The position numbers were made by a program, and so were the translations under genes. From Hyphococcus sp. (GTDB taxonomy: Bacteria > Pseudomonadota > Alphaproteobacteria > Caulobacterales > Parvularculaceae), in contig JAJFGA010000090.1 in NCBI GenBank assembly GCA_021776375.1, forward strand, positions 52,239 to 116,238: a stretch of DNA of 64,000 nt, read 5' to 3'. Position 1 is the first letter of the stretch. Each line of letters begins with the position of its first letter. The notes beneath the pieces were generated by a model. It did not search any database. It saw only the letters and a program-made list of their open reading frames with translations, and was not told the DNA's origin. This document shows positions 44,086 through 52,449 of this stretch, one piece after another.

Positions 44086-45132
44086 ATGCTCAGATTGCTT
44101 ATCTCTCTGATTTTGGCCGTTACGATCACAGTGAGCGCACCGACCGTCGACGCCCAATCTCGCCCCCCATCGCGCCTGTGGCAAACAAACGCCGAAGGGG
44201 ACGATATCCACATTTTCGACGTCGCTACCGGCGCGCTCGTAAAAAGGCTTGTCGTCGGGAAAAACCCGCATGGCGTTGCGGCGCCCGATGACGGCCATTT
44301 CGTCGTCGTCTCTGTGGAAAATAACGGCGCCAGCGCCGGCAGCCTTGTGTGGATCGACCCTGAGAGTTTTGCGATCACGGGCCGGCTTGACGTTGGGCCG
44401 GAGCCCCATGCGATCGCGATCTCGCCAGACGGGCGCTGGGTCTATGTTCCATGCCGTGATGGCGACTACTGGGTGGTCGACGCCGAGGCGCGCCGCGTCG
44501 TGACGCGAATCTCCACTGGCGGCCGCCCGCATAACACGGTCGCCTCGCCCGATGGGCGGTTCATGTTTCTCTCTCCCATGGGCAAGCCGAAAAGCGTCAC
44601 GATTGTCGACCTCCGGGACGATCATCGCGTCGTCGATAAAATCCCCTTTTCTGCGTCCGTGCGCCCGCCCGCGCTGGCTTATGACCGGGGCTTATTCTTC
44701 CAGCATGTCGACAGCCTCAACGGATTTGAAGTCGCCGATATCAAAACCAGATCCGTGATCGCGCGTATCGAACACAGCGCCGGCCTCGGCATGCGCGCAG
44801 CGCCCGCAAAGCTCGGCTTTCTGGGGCGCGACGGATTCAGCCGGTGTCATGGGCTGGCTGTGCGGCCCGGAGAAGAGGAAGTCTGGTCTGTCTGCGGACA
44901 ACACCTTTCGATCCATGAATTGAGCAGCGGCAATTTCGAAGAAACCTTCAGCAGCCGCTTGGGCGCAAAAGGCTACTGGTTGATCTTCTCGCCAGACGGC
45001 GCCTACGCCTTTGTCGCCGCCGCTCACGAAGACAGCGTTTATGTTTTTGACGCGGAGCGAAAAACACTTCTTCGAACGCTTAAAGCCGGCAAAGGCCCCA
45101 AGCGCGCGCTGGTCTTAAACGAGACGCCCTGA
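44086..45132 (+). CDS. Exported YncE-like beta-propeller protein
   Basis: A 348-residue periplasmic protein: signal peptide MLRLLISLILAVTITVSAPTVDA, then repeated propeller blades with the phrases DIHIFDVATGALVKRLVVGKNPHGVA, PEPHAIAISPDGRWVYV, RPHNTVASPDGRFMFL and YWLIFSPDGAYAFVAA. This is the YncE/lactonase-like seven-blade pattern. Such proteins often bind partners or cofactors rather than catalyse, so no reaction is assigned. The ATG at 44086 gives the clean signal; the frame extends to 43978. It faces parC, with 174 bases between start codons. Confidence 0.82.
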   Translation: MLRLLISLILAVTITVSAPTVDAQSRPPSRLWQTNAEGDDIHIFDVATGALVKRLVVGKNPHGVAAPDDGHFVVVSVENNGASAGSLVWIDPESFAITGRLDVGPEPHAIAISPDGRWVYVPCRDGDYWVVDAEARRVVTRISTGGRPHNTVASPDGRFMFLSPMGKPKSVTIVDLRDDHRVVDKIPFSASVRPPALAYDRGLFFQHVDSLNGFEVADIKTRSVIARIEHSAGLGMRAAPAKLGFLGRDGFSRCHGLAVRPGEEEVWSVCGQHLSIHELSSGNFEETFSSRLGAKGYWLIFSPDGAYAFVAAAHEDSVYVFDAERKTLLRTLKAGKGPKRALVLNETP

Positions 45133-45179
45133 GAAGGGAGGCGTTTTGCGTTAGGGCGAAGATCGGCTATTTGCGACAC

Positions 45180-45860
45180 ATGGCGTCGTTTCTGGCTGAT
45201 GTTTTGACACTCCCGCTACTCCTCATCGAGCTTGCAATGGCGGCGATCGGGTTTTCCACAGGCGCATTCCTGCGCGTGGCCAGCTCAGCGGAAGCGCAAA
45301 CCGCAGCCTTCGTCATCGCCTTTCTCGCCGGGGTCTCGGAAATGCTCGGCCAGAGCGTTATTTTGGTGATCAACCGGGTCGCATTGTACCGGTTTCTGGC
45401 AAGCCTTGCCTTCACCGGCGTGTCCTACGCTATTACCGCCTTGATCTGGGGGCTCAGCGTCTTTGCGGTGGCGCCTTTGACCCGGGTCGGCATGTTGGGC
45501 CCGGGCGATATCGCCGGCGTCACCGGCATCATCGCCCTCGCCTTCGCGCCGCGATTATTCGGCTTACTGTCCGTTGCGCCCTATTTTGGGGCCGCGCTCG
45601 GCAATCTCTTCGAAGTCTGGGCGATGGCGCTGGCCATTTTTGGCCTGCGCGTCGGGCTCGACATGCCGCTTGGCGCGGCGGTGTTCTGCGGCGGCGCTGG
45701 CTGGCTGGTCTCTTACGGGCTGCGCAGCTTTTTGGGCCATGCACTCGCGGTCCCGCTCGGGCGCTTGCGCGTTCTGGTGAGCGGCTCGGCGCTCGATCGC
45801 ACGCCGCAGCAAATCATCGACGACCTTGTCCACGCGCTAAGGGATGAGAAAAAATCATGA
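45180..45860 (+). CDS. Uncharacterised polytopic membrane protein
   Basis: A 226-residue protein with five or six hydrophobic segments (for example FLADVLTLPLLLIELAMAAIG and GVSYAITALIWGLSVFAVAP) and a short soluble tail ending LVHALRDEKKS. I do not recognise the family; it loosely resembles Yip1-like proteins. The ATG at 45180 is preferred over a TTG at 45171. Its stop codon overlaps the ATG of the next gene (ATGA), so the two proteins probably work together at the membrane. Confidence 0.7.
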   Translation: MASFLADVLTLPLLLIELAMAAIGFSTGAFLRVASSAEAQTAAFVIAFLAGVSEMLGQSVILVINRVALYRFLASLAFTGVSYAITALIWGLSVFAVAPLTRVGMLGPGDIAGVTGIIALAFAPRLFGLLSVAPYFGAALGNLFEVWAMALAIFGLRVGLDMPLGAAVFCGGAGWLVSYGLRSFLGHALAVPLGRLRVLVSGSALDRTPQQIIDDLVHALRDEKKS

Positions 45861-46885
45861 TTTCAACGATTTTGATAACCGCCATCACGCTCGCAGTGTT
45901 AGCCCTACTGATCACCGCTGCGCTCTCGCCAATTGAAACCTTGAGCTGGTGGGCGGGCTGGACGGAGGCGGAAATTGAAAAGGGCGGCGCACCGGAAGCT
46001 GCCGCCAGCCCCTGCGCCAGACCCGCCGACATCAAGAGCAAGGCGCTTTATATTGTCTACCTCTCCGGCATTTCATCGCTTTCCGGACGCTTCCTCATCC
46101 CGCGGGAAAAGGTCTTTGTGCAGGGCCTCGCCCAACACTTTCCTGATGCTGCAGTGATCGATGACGTCTTTCCCTATTCGCCGGCGGGCCTGCCGCTGCT
46201 TGCCAGCACGCGGCTGCTTGACCGGGTCTGGCGACTTGTACAGCAGATAAAACTCGAAGGCCGCGCGACGGTGCTCTCGGTACTGATTCATATGCGCAAC
46301 GTGTTTCAGGTGATGATTTCCGCCGACCATCGCTATGGCCCGATCTTCAACCAGGGCGCGGCGACCGTGATTGAAGAAGCGCTCGCGCGCGCCGGCTACA
46401 GACAGGGCTCGGGCGCGCCGGTGATCATCATTGGCTATAGCGGCGGCGGACAGATCGCCATCGGCGCGGCGGCGTTTTTGAAATCGCATCTGCAGGCGCC
46501 GATTGACGTCATCTCTATTGGCGGCGTTATCGCCTCCGACCCAGGACTGCATTTCGTCCGGCGGCTGCATTATCTTTATGCCGACCACGATAATATCCAG
46601 AAAGTCGGCGCGGTAATGTTCCCCGAACGCTGGGCGGTGATGGCCTATTCCGAATGGAACACCGCAAAGCGCCAAGGCCGCATCGTGTTTCACAAGATCT
46701 GCCGCATGATCCACGCCGGCGCGCGCGGCTATTTCGGGCTGGTGAAATTTGACGGCGTCACCAACAACCAAAGAACGTTGGAAATGGTTGTCGACATTCT
46801 GTCTCAAACTCCCACGCAGCCTCAAGCCAACAGCGCGACGCCGGCTATGCCTCAAGCCCTGCCTTCAACACCTCCACAACCCTGA
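45857..46885 (+). CDS. Membrane-anchored alpha/beta-hydrolase-like protein
   Basis: A 342-residue protein with one N-terminal membrane helix (STILITAITLAVLALLITAAL), then a soluble domain. The phrase PVIIIGYSGGGQIAIGAA (about residues 193-210) is a GxSxG nucleophile elbow, and ALYIVYLSGISSLSG could supply the oxyanion strand. A conserved His/Asp pair cannot be fixed by eye. The C-terminal 25 residues are Pro/Gln/Ala-rich and their codons overlap the antisense end of recO by 41 bases (46845-46885). It is coupled to the membrane gene upstream. Function unknown; a lipase or esterase role is only a guess. Confidence 0.7.
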   Translation: MISTILITAITLAVLALLITAALSPIETLSWWAGWTEAEIEKGGAPEAAASPCARPADIKSKALYIVYLSGISSLSGRFLIPREKVFVQGLAQHFPDAAVIDDVFPYSPAGLPLLASTRLLDRVWRLVQQIKLEGRATVLSVLIHMRNVFQVMISADHRYGPIFNQGAATVIEEALARAGYRQGSGAPVIIIGYSGGGQIAIGAAAFLKSHLQAPIDVISIGGVIASDPGLHFVRRLHYLYADHDNIQKVGAVMFPERWAVMAYSEWNTAKRQGRIVFHKICRMIHAGARGYFGLVKFDGVTNNQRTLEMVVDILSQTPTQPQANSATPAMPQALPSTPPQP

Positions 46886-47576
46886 TCCGCGCCTCCGGCA
46901 GCGGCTTGTCTGTGAGGTGCAATATCCGGGTTTCAATAAAATAGCCCGTCGTTTTGAGTGCATCGAGCGCGTCTTCAAGGCTCGCCTCCACGCTTTGTCC
47001 ACGCAGGAATTCCGGCAGCGGCAGCATTTTATCCTTATACGGCGCACCCGCTTCCGCGGAGACGGCGCATGCCGAGCGCGGCGACACATAGATGAGGTTG
47101 TCGCGCACGCCAGTCGACGCGCAGCGGTCGAGCGTCAGGCCGAAGCCCAGTTCGGCCAACAGCCCCAGCTCCCAGCGCGCCATCAGCGCCGGCCAGAGAT
47201 CCGGCTCATCGAGATTATCGAGGAGCACCGCCATCGCCGTATAAGCGCGGGCATGCGCCTCGCGCTCCGGCAAAGTCGCCAGCGCCAGTGCGCAAGCCGC
47301 AGACAAGCCCGCCAGCGACAGACGATCCTGCATCGCTTCGCCCGCGCGCGCGCGCTCCATTTCGAGTGAGAAGTGGCCGAGCGAATCCTCGCCGCGCCCC
47401 TTCCAGTCAACCTTGACCTCGTTGCCCGGCTGCAACACCGGCCGCATCCGCTTGCCCTGCCCGCCATAAACAAGCCCGGCCCAGCGCCCGTGCAGCTCGG
47501 TGAAAATGTTCACTATCGCCGCAGTTTCTCCGTGCGGTCGCGCGTCGAGGATGATGCCTTGGTCTGTGAAGTTCAT
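46845..47576 (-). CDS. recO: DNA repair protein RecO
   Basis: A 243-residue RecO, which helps load RecA onto gaps with RecF/RecR. The N-terminal OB fold starts MNFTDQGIILDARPHGETAAIVNIFTE, followed by HGRWAGLVYGGQGKRMRPVLQPGN. The helical domain has the phrase LGLLAELGFGLTLDRCASTG with one of the usual zinc cysteines. In most alphaproteobacteria recO directly follows era; here a Sel1-type gene lies between. Its last codons overlap the end of the convergent hydrolase-like gene. Confidence 0.92.
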   Translation of the reverse strand: MNFTDQGIILDARPHGETAAIVNIFTELHGRWAGLVYGGQGKRMRPVLQPGNEVKVDWKGRGEDSLGHFSLEMERARAGEAMQDRLSLAGLSAACALALATLPEREAHARAYTAMAVLLDNLDEPDLWPALMARWELGLLAELGFGLTLDRCASTGVRDNLIYVSPRSACAVSAEAGAPYKDKMLPLPEFLRGQSVEASLEDALDALKTTGYFIETRILHLTDKPLPEARIRVVEVLKAGLEA

Positions 47577-47811
47577 GTTCGGAGTGTGGCTATGGCCGCT
47601 TGCAAGTCAACGACCGGTATTGCCAAAAGGCGGCATTCGCTTGCGCTCTATGAACGACGGTATTGTGTCGGTAAACCATCATATGGAAGGAAGTTTTTGG
47701 TCGGATGAGACGAAGAGAGATTGATTGAACAAAAGTGTAGCCAAGATATTTGACGTTTGACCTTATAATTTTAGTTCATCTGGGTGAACATGAGGCAAAA
47801 GGATTGGCAAG

Positions 47812-49125
47812 ATGGCTGCATTTAGGTTTTGGCTAGGGAATATCTTTGTCAGTGTTGCCGCTTTGTCTATTTTGACAATCTCTTCATGCGGGGAGACAAA
47901 AGTTCGGATCGAACCCACCGACCTTGATTTTCAAAATCCCTTCGGATTTAGCTGGCGCTCTTATGACGGGCAAGGCGAACAAATAGGAGATCATTGGGCT
48001 GAATGTCGTGATTTGGTTGCGCAGCTAGGCGGGCTAATCGCCCCTAGTGAAAGCGAACATTTTGTAAAAAAATGCGCCCAGGAAAAGCACACAATAATTT
48101 TCGTGCCCGGCGAGCGATTATCGCCATCGCTTCGCCAAGGAGAATTAAGTGTCGTGTTGCGGGGTGAGTCAGAACCTGTTTTGTACAATTACTCATTCCT
48201 TCATCGTGTTCTTCCCAATGATAACCGTAAAAACAAAATGCAACGAAGAAACCATGCTTCCGCCATTCGGAAGGAATTGAACAAAATTTACGGTTTGCCT
48301 GTCACGGCTGGATATTATGACCAAGGCAGCGAGACAGGGTTTGTCGCTGATGACGACAAAGAAGGGCCATGTGAATTCTGGCTAATGGAAAATGTAGGTA
48401 TAATACTCTGCTCCGAAAGGGTGGTCTTAATCGATGGTATCGAGATGGCTCTGTCATTTATCAGAATGGACCGTGCGCCGATCGGGCATTCGCTACAGTG
48501 CATGATCGACCCGACATCCGCCGTTGATTGCGAGGATGCGTTCGAACGCACTTCGGATAAACCGACTGCTAAGAGCGTCAGCTTTCTGGAAATATTGGCC
48601 AACTGGCTAGACCCTGATGATTTCAGAAATTGCAATTCCGGTAACCTTGAGTCGATTGAAAAGATATGGGTGTTGTCAGAAACTGAAGAAGCAAAACTAG
48701 CCGCCGTCCTTGAAACGTATTCTGGCGAGGATTTAGCGCTTTACGCCATTAATTATGCAGAGGGCCCCGGAAGCGAGATACCGACGAAGACGCGAGATAA
48801 GGTCTTGATGTTCTTATTTAAACAAGCAGCCTCGCAGGGAAGCGCGACGGCTATGAATGAGATTGGAGCAAGCCTGCTCTATTGCTATCAGCGCGTGCAA
48901 CAAGACGCTCTGGCGGCGCAGACTTGGCTGGAAAAAGCAGCTACAGCCGATGATACACTTGCCATGAAATCTCTGGCCCTAATGCATCTCTCGGGCATGA
49001 CTGAAGCGATGAATCCAACTGGCGAGGCGGTGCGGCTTCTAGAACAATGCTCCAGGCTTGATGCGGAACTTTGCTCGAATGAATTGACGGCTCTGAACGC
49101 ATTTATCGCCTCGCAAGAGGAATAA
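47812..49125 (+). CDS. Sel1-repeat lipoprotein of unknown function
   Basis: A 437-residue exported protein with a lipoprotein signal (lipobox ISSC near residue 26). The first 250 residues show no family I recognise, but contain several cysteines (CRDL, KKCAQ, GPCEFW, ILCSE, QCMID, VDCED) that could form disulfides. The C-terminal 110 residues have two Sel1-like repeats (AASQGSATAMNEIGASLLYCYQ and AATADDTLAMKSLALMHLSG). Base use is visibly AT-richer than the genes around it, and the gene runs opposite to recO and era, separating them. It looks like an acquired gene. Confidence 0.75.
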   Translation: MAAFRFWLGNIFVSVAALSILTISSCGETKVRIEPTDLDFQNPFGFSWRSYDGQGEQIGDHWAECRDLVAQLGGLIAPSESEHFVKKCAQEKHTIIFVPGERLSPSLRQGELSVVLRGESEPVLYNYSFLHRVLPNDNRKNKMQRRNHASAIRKELNKIYGLPVTAGYYDQGSETGFVADDDKEGPCEFWLMENVGIILCSERVVLIDGIEMALSFIRMDRAPIGHSLQCMIDPTSAVDCEDAFERTSDKPTAKSVSFLEILANWLDPDDFRNCNSGNLESIEKIWVLSETEEAKLAAVLETYSGEDLALYAINYAEGPGSEIPTKTRDKVLMFLFKQAASQGSATAMNEIGASLLYCYQRVQQDALAAQTWLEKAATADDTLAMKSLALMHLSGMTEAMNPTGEAVRLLEQCSRLDAELCSNELTALNAFIASQEE

Positions 49126-49152
49126 ACGCACGTTACTGTCTAACTACCGCTT

Positions 49153-49180
49153 TGACTCGAAAATCAGTCATTGTGTTTTT
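49153..49180 (+). terminator. Weak intrinsic terminator after the Sel1 gene
   Basis: TGACT (49153-49157) and AGTCA (49166-49170) can pair around an 8-base loop and are followed by TTGTGTTTTT. The stem is short, so termination may be inefficient. It lies 27 bases past the Sel1 stop codon and before the convergent end of era. Confidence 0.4.
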
Positions 49181-49216
49181 AAGAACGTCTGGCGGTTTGG
49201 AGCCGCTTTCGGCCTC

Positions 49217-50149
49217 TCACTCCACCACATCCAAACCCATATTCCTCAGCCTTGCCGCCTCATCGGCCCAGCCTTGGCGGACTTTTACGTGGATGAAGAG
49301 GTGCACCGGCCGGCCTAAGAGTTCGGTCAGTTCTTCGCGCGCGGCCTGGCCGATGATTTTTAGCGTTTGCCCGCCCTTGCCGAGGACGATGCCTTTCTGG
49401 CTGTCGCGCGCAACAAAAATTGTCTGCTCGATGCGCACGCCCTTTTTGGTTTCTTTCCAGTCGTCGGTCTCGACCGTGGAATCGTAGGGCAATTCCTGAT
49501 GCAGACGCAGGAACAGTTTCTCCCGCGTGACTTCCGCCGCCATCAACCGGTCGGAAATGTCCGAGAGCTGATCTTCCGGGTAGAGCCATGGCCCGGCGGG
49601 CGCCTTGCCCACGAGAAATGCTTTCAAATCCCCCAGCCCGTCGCCGTTCTTTGCCGAGATCATAAAAACATCGCTGAACACGCCGGTCTCGTTCAGCTCC
49701 TGCGCCAACGCCAGCAGTTTCGGCCGCGCGATTTCGTCAATCTTGTTGAGCACGAGAACGGCTTTGCCGTCGGCTTTTTTGAGCCCCTCGATAATCCGGT
49801 CCGCATCGATACGAGACTTACCGGCGCCGCCGCGTTCATTTTCACCTTCGAGATATGCCGGCGCATCAATGATCAAAAGCGTCTGGTCTGCGCCGCCCGC
49901 TCCCTCCCAGGCCGCCGCGACCATGGCGCGGTCAAGCCGCCGGCGCGGGGCGAAGATGCCCGGCGTGTCGATAAAGACCAGTTGCGCGTCGCCTTCAACG
50001 GCAATGCCGCGGATACGCGCGCGCGTGGTCTGCACTTTTTGCGTGACTATCGACACTTTCGCGCCAACCAGCGCATTTACCAGCGTGGACTTGCCGGCGT
50101 TGGGTGCGCCGATAACGGCGATCATCGCGCATTTCGTTTCCAAGCTCAT
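49217..50149 (-). CDS. era: GTPase Era
   Basis: A 310-residue Era GTPase, which binds 16S rRNA during 30S assembly. G1 is AVIGAPNAGKSTLVNAL, G2 is VQTTRARIRG, G3 is FIDTPGIF, G4 is LVLNKIDE and G5 is ISAKNG. The KH domain includes VARDSQKGIVLGKGGQTLKIIGQAAREEL. The start at 50149 overlaps the stop of a short upstream frame (50146-50247) that duplicates era's own first codons. Normally era follows rnc with a direct overlap, so this gene seems to have been re-started. Confidence 0.95.
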   Translation of the reverse strand: MSLETKCAMIAVIGAPNAGKSTLVNALVGAKVSIVTQKVQTTRARIRGIAVEGDAQLVFIDTPGIFAPRRRLDRAMVAAAWEGAGGADQTLLIIDAPAYLEGENERGGAGKSRIDADRIIEGLKKADGKAVLVLNKIDEIARPKLLALAQELNETGVFSDVFMISAKNGDGLGDLKAFLVGKAPAGPWLYPEDQLSDISDRLMAAEVTREKLFLRLHQELPYDSTVETDDWKETKKGVRIEQTIFVARDSQKGIVLGKGGQTLKIIGQAAREELTELLGRPVHLFIHVKVRQGWADEAARLRNMGLDVVE

Positions 50150-50247
50150 TGCTCACATCCCCAACGCTTATTAGTTTGACCGCCTTCGCGGTCGGGGCGC
50201 GCGCCGATGACGGCGACCATAATGCATTTCGTGTCGGGATTATTCAT
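50146..50247 (-). pseudogene. Remnant duplicate of the era 5' end (33-codon frame)
   Basis: This frame starts at an ATG overlapping the rnc stop (ATGAATAA) and encodes MNNPDTKCIMVAVIGA, close to Era's own opening MSLETKCAMIAVIGA. It then runs into the repeat-derived peptide RPDREGGQTNKRWGCEQ and stops at a TGA overlapping the era ATG. At DNA level 50201-50232 and 50106-50137 match at 27 of 32 positions, 95 bases apart. It looks like the original era start, interrupted by a repeat and followed by a second start; the short frame may still serve translational coupling. Confidence 0.75.
50178..50197 (-). repeat. Hairpin repeat shared with the valS-downstream element
   Basis: The minus strand reads CCCCGACCGCGAAGGCGGTC, identical over 20 bases to 11661-11680. 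The inner part GACCGC/GCGGTC (50178-50193) forms a hairpin with a 4-base loop. It lies inside the remnant frame between rnc and era. Confidence 0.75.
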
Positions 50248-50938
50248 CACCGTTCCAAATCCCTTCGCGGGTTAAAAAATTGCGCGCCGCGTCCATCTGC
50301 GCTTTGCGTTTTGACTTGCCTTCACCGCGCGCTGGCTTCTTACCCTTCACCTGCACTTCAATGGTAAAGGCCGGCGCATGCGCCGGGCCGTCCGCATCGA
50401 GAACACTATAATCAGGCGTACCGAGTTTTTTCTGCTGCGACCATTCCTGCAGCGCGGTTTTAGCGTCGCGGTGATACCTCGACAGCGCCTCAAGATTGGG
50501 CGTCCAATATTTCTCATAGACAATGCGCGCCGCATCAAGCCCGCCATCAACATAAATCGCGCCCAGCAACGCCTCCATCACATCGCCGAGGATAGCTTTT
50601 TTCCTGCGTCCGCCCGCGCCTTCCTCCCATTCCGACATCATGATAAACTCATCGATGCCGAAATGCAGAGCGGCTTTCGCGCAGGTCTCCTTGCGCACCA
50701 GCGCGTTGAGCCGCGGCGCCATATCGCCCTCTTCAAATTCAGGGTAGCGCCGCCACAACTCTTCCGCAGTCAACAACCCCAACACCCGGTCGCCGAGAAA
50801 TTCCAGCCGTTCAAGGTCGTGCACGACCCTGGCCCCACCCGAAAGGCTTGAATGGGTCAACGCCCGCACCAGCAGATTCGGGTCGTTAAAGCGCCACCCA
50901 AGGCGGTCTTCAAGCGCTGAAAATTTGCGTTTTGTCAT
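50240..50938 (-). CDS. rnc: Ribonuclease III
   Basis: A 232-residue RNase III that cleaves double-stranded RNA in rRNA processing and regulation. The catalytic signature is HDLERLEFLGDRVLGLLTAEEL (about residues 39-60) with the metal-binding Glu and Asp, and a second acidic cluster is AILGDVMEALLGAIYVDGG. The double-stranded-RNA-binding domain runs from TALQEWSQQKKLGTPDY to KRKAQMDAARNFL. The ATG at 50938 overlaps the lepB TGA by four bases (ATGA); the frame extends to 50989 but inside lepB. Confidence 0.96.
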   Translation of the reverse strand: MTKRKFSALEDRLGWRFNDPNLLVRALTHSSLSGGARVVHDLERLEFLGDRVLGLLTAEELWRRYPEFEEGDMAPRLNALVRKETCAKAALHFGIDEFIMMSEWEEGAGGRRKKAILGDVMEALLGAIYVDGGLDAARIVYEKYWTPNLEALSRYHRDAKTALQEWSQQKKLGTPDYSVLDADGPAHAPAFTIEVQVKGKKPARGEGKSKRKAQMDAARNFLTREGIWNGDE

Positions 50939-51756
50939 TCCACCGCAGCAAAGATGCGCCCATAGCGGATTACAAAGGGCCATTTCCAAACTTGCCAGAG
51001 GCTGGCATCATCTCCGTCTACGGAGAAAAATAACCGCTCTGCACGCCCGACAACATCCTCCAGCGGCACATAGCCAACCTGGCTTGTGACCCGGCTGTCC
51101 TGTGACTGGTCGCGATTGTCGCCCATCATGAAAAAATACCCAGCTGGCACTTGATACGGGCCGACATTATCCAGCCGTCCATTGTCGCCATCGCATTCCT
51201 GCACCAGGTAGGCAACGCCGTTAGGGAGCGTTTCACGATAAGTCGGCCTCTTCTTCAAGCTGCGATCACAGATGAGATTGCTCATCTCGACAAAGTCCTT
51301 TCGCACCGGCCCGCCGTTAATGTGCAAACGCCCTTTGATCATTCTGATTTCGTCGCCAGGCAGGCCAATGACGCGTTTGATGTAATCCTTGTTGCCGTCT
51401 TTACGGTTTTTGAAAACCACAACATCGCCGCGCTCCGGTTCGCCCGGAAAAATGCGCCCATGCACCGGCAGGCGCGTCAACGGGTAGACCAGCGACGCGC
51501 GGGAATAGCCAAAGGTCGGTTTCGAAACCACGAGGAAATCGCCGATGAGAAGGGTCGGCTTCATCGATCCCGAAGGAATATTGAATGGCTGGAAAATAGC
51601 GATGCGCAACACCAGCGCGATCGCCACGGCAAAGAAGATGGTCTTGGCAAGATCCCACGCCTCTTCGGCGGGGGTCATTTTCGGGGCTTCGACCTTGATC
51701 GTCTCACCCTCAACGCCTTTATCGCCGCCAAACAAACTCTTCAGGGAAAACCCCAT
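50935..51756 (-). CDS. lepB: Signal peptidase I
   Basis: A 273-residue membrane protease that removes signal peptides from secreted proteins. After one membrane helix (AWDLAKTIFFAVAIALVLRIAIF) the catalytic serine is in NIPSGSMKPTLLIGD and the catalytic lysine in DYIKRVIGLPGDEIRM. Family boxes GDVVVFKN and GDNRDQSQDSR (MGDNR, about residue 220) are intact. AGAGAGG lies 8 bases before the ATG at 51756; a GTG at 51780 is less likely. It is coupled to rnc. Confidence 0.95.
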   Translation of the reverse strand: MGFSLKSLFGGDKGVEGETIKVEAPKMTPAEEAWDLAKTIFFAVAIALVLRIAIFQPFNIPSGSMKPTLLIGDFLVVSKPTFGYSRASLVYPLTRLPVHGRIFPGEPERGDVVVFKNRKDGNKDYIKRVIGLPGDEIRMIKGRLHINGGPVRKDFVEMSNLICDRSLKKRPTYRETLPNGVAYLVQECDGDNGRLDNVGPYQVPAGYFFMMGDNRDQSQDSRVTSQVGYVPLEDVVGRAERLFFSVDGDDASLWQVWKWPFVIRYGRIFAAVE

Positions 51757-51801
51757 AACCGAAACCTCTCTCTGCCCCACCCGATAAACTTTACGAAGGC
51801 T

Positions 51802-52200
51802 CTATTTAGCCCGCGCGTAGATTATGACAATGGCCTGGGCCAGGGGAAAATCGTCGGTGATGGTAAGGTGAATGTCGGCCTCATGGCCGTCGGGCGTGAT
51901 TTCGGCCAGTCTTTTCGCCGCCCCGCCCGTGAGGGAGACGGTCGGTTTGCCCCCGGGCAGGTTCACAACCCCCATATCGCGCCAGAAAACGCCCTGGGAG
52001 AGCCCGGTGCCCAGCGCCTTGGCGCAGGCCTCCTTGGCGGCGAACCGCTTGGCGTAGGACGCCGCCCGGTTGTGGCGTTTGTTCGACTTCGCCTGCTCAA
52101 TCTCAGTGAACACCCGCTTGGTAAAGCGCGCATCATGGCGCGCCAGCGTCTTTTCCACGCGGCGAATGTCGATAAGATCGTTGCCGATGCCGATGATCAT
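51802..52200 (-). CDS. acpS: Holo-[acyl-carrier-protein] synthase
   Basis: A 132-residue AcpS, which transfers the 4'-phosphopantetheine arm of CoA to acyl carrier protein. It begins [17 protein letters not shown] with the metal-binding aspartate, and contains [20 protein letters not shown] with the catalytic glutamate. The ATG at 52200 overlaps the stop of a small membrane protein gene by four bases (ATGA); a frame start at 52233 adds residues that are not needed. It lies between pdxJ and lepB as in related genomes. Confidence 0.95.
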   Translation of the reverse strand: MIIGIGNDLIDIRRVEKTLARHDARFTKRVFTEIEQAKSNKRHNRAASYAKRFAAKEACAKALGTGLSQGVFWRDMGVVNLPGGKPTVSLTGGAAKRLAEITPDGHEADIHLTITDDFPLAQAIVIIYARAK

Positions 52201-52439
52201 GAGCCGCCTGCACTCGCCATAAGTTCTATCCATCCTAGTAAAAATAATAGTGTTGGGATCACAATAAGCGCCAAAGCAATAAGGAACAGCATTTTGGGAT
52301 CATCAGCTCCCAAGCTTCGACCGGTTTTGCTAGAAAAATAAACCCCACTACTTATCGCAACCGCTACCAATAATAATACTGCACCAAAAACCGGCATCCC
52401 AAATGTAGCCGCAAGATACCAAGGCCAGGGAAAATCCAT
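52197..52439 (-). CDS. Small two-helix membrane protein between pdxJ and acpS
   Basis: An 80-residue protein with two strongly hydrophobic helices: about residues 8-34 ([21 protein letters not shown]) and 50-70 ([20 protein letters not shown]), joined by the polar link [15 protein letters not shown] do not recognise a family. It sits tightly in the operon, 10 bases after pdxJ and overlapping acpS, so it is expressed with them. Base use is a little AT-richer than its neighbours. Confidence 0.65.
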   Translation of the reverse strand: MDFPWPWYLAATFGMPVFGAVLLLVAVAISSGVYFSSKTGRSLGADDPKMLFLIALALIVIPTLLFLLGWIELMASAGGS

Positions 52440-52449
52440 TAGAGCGCGC

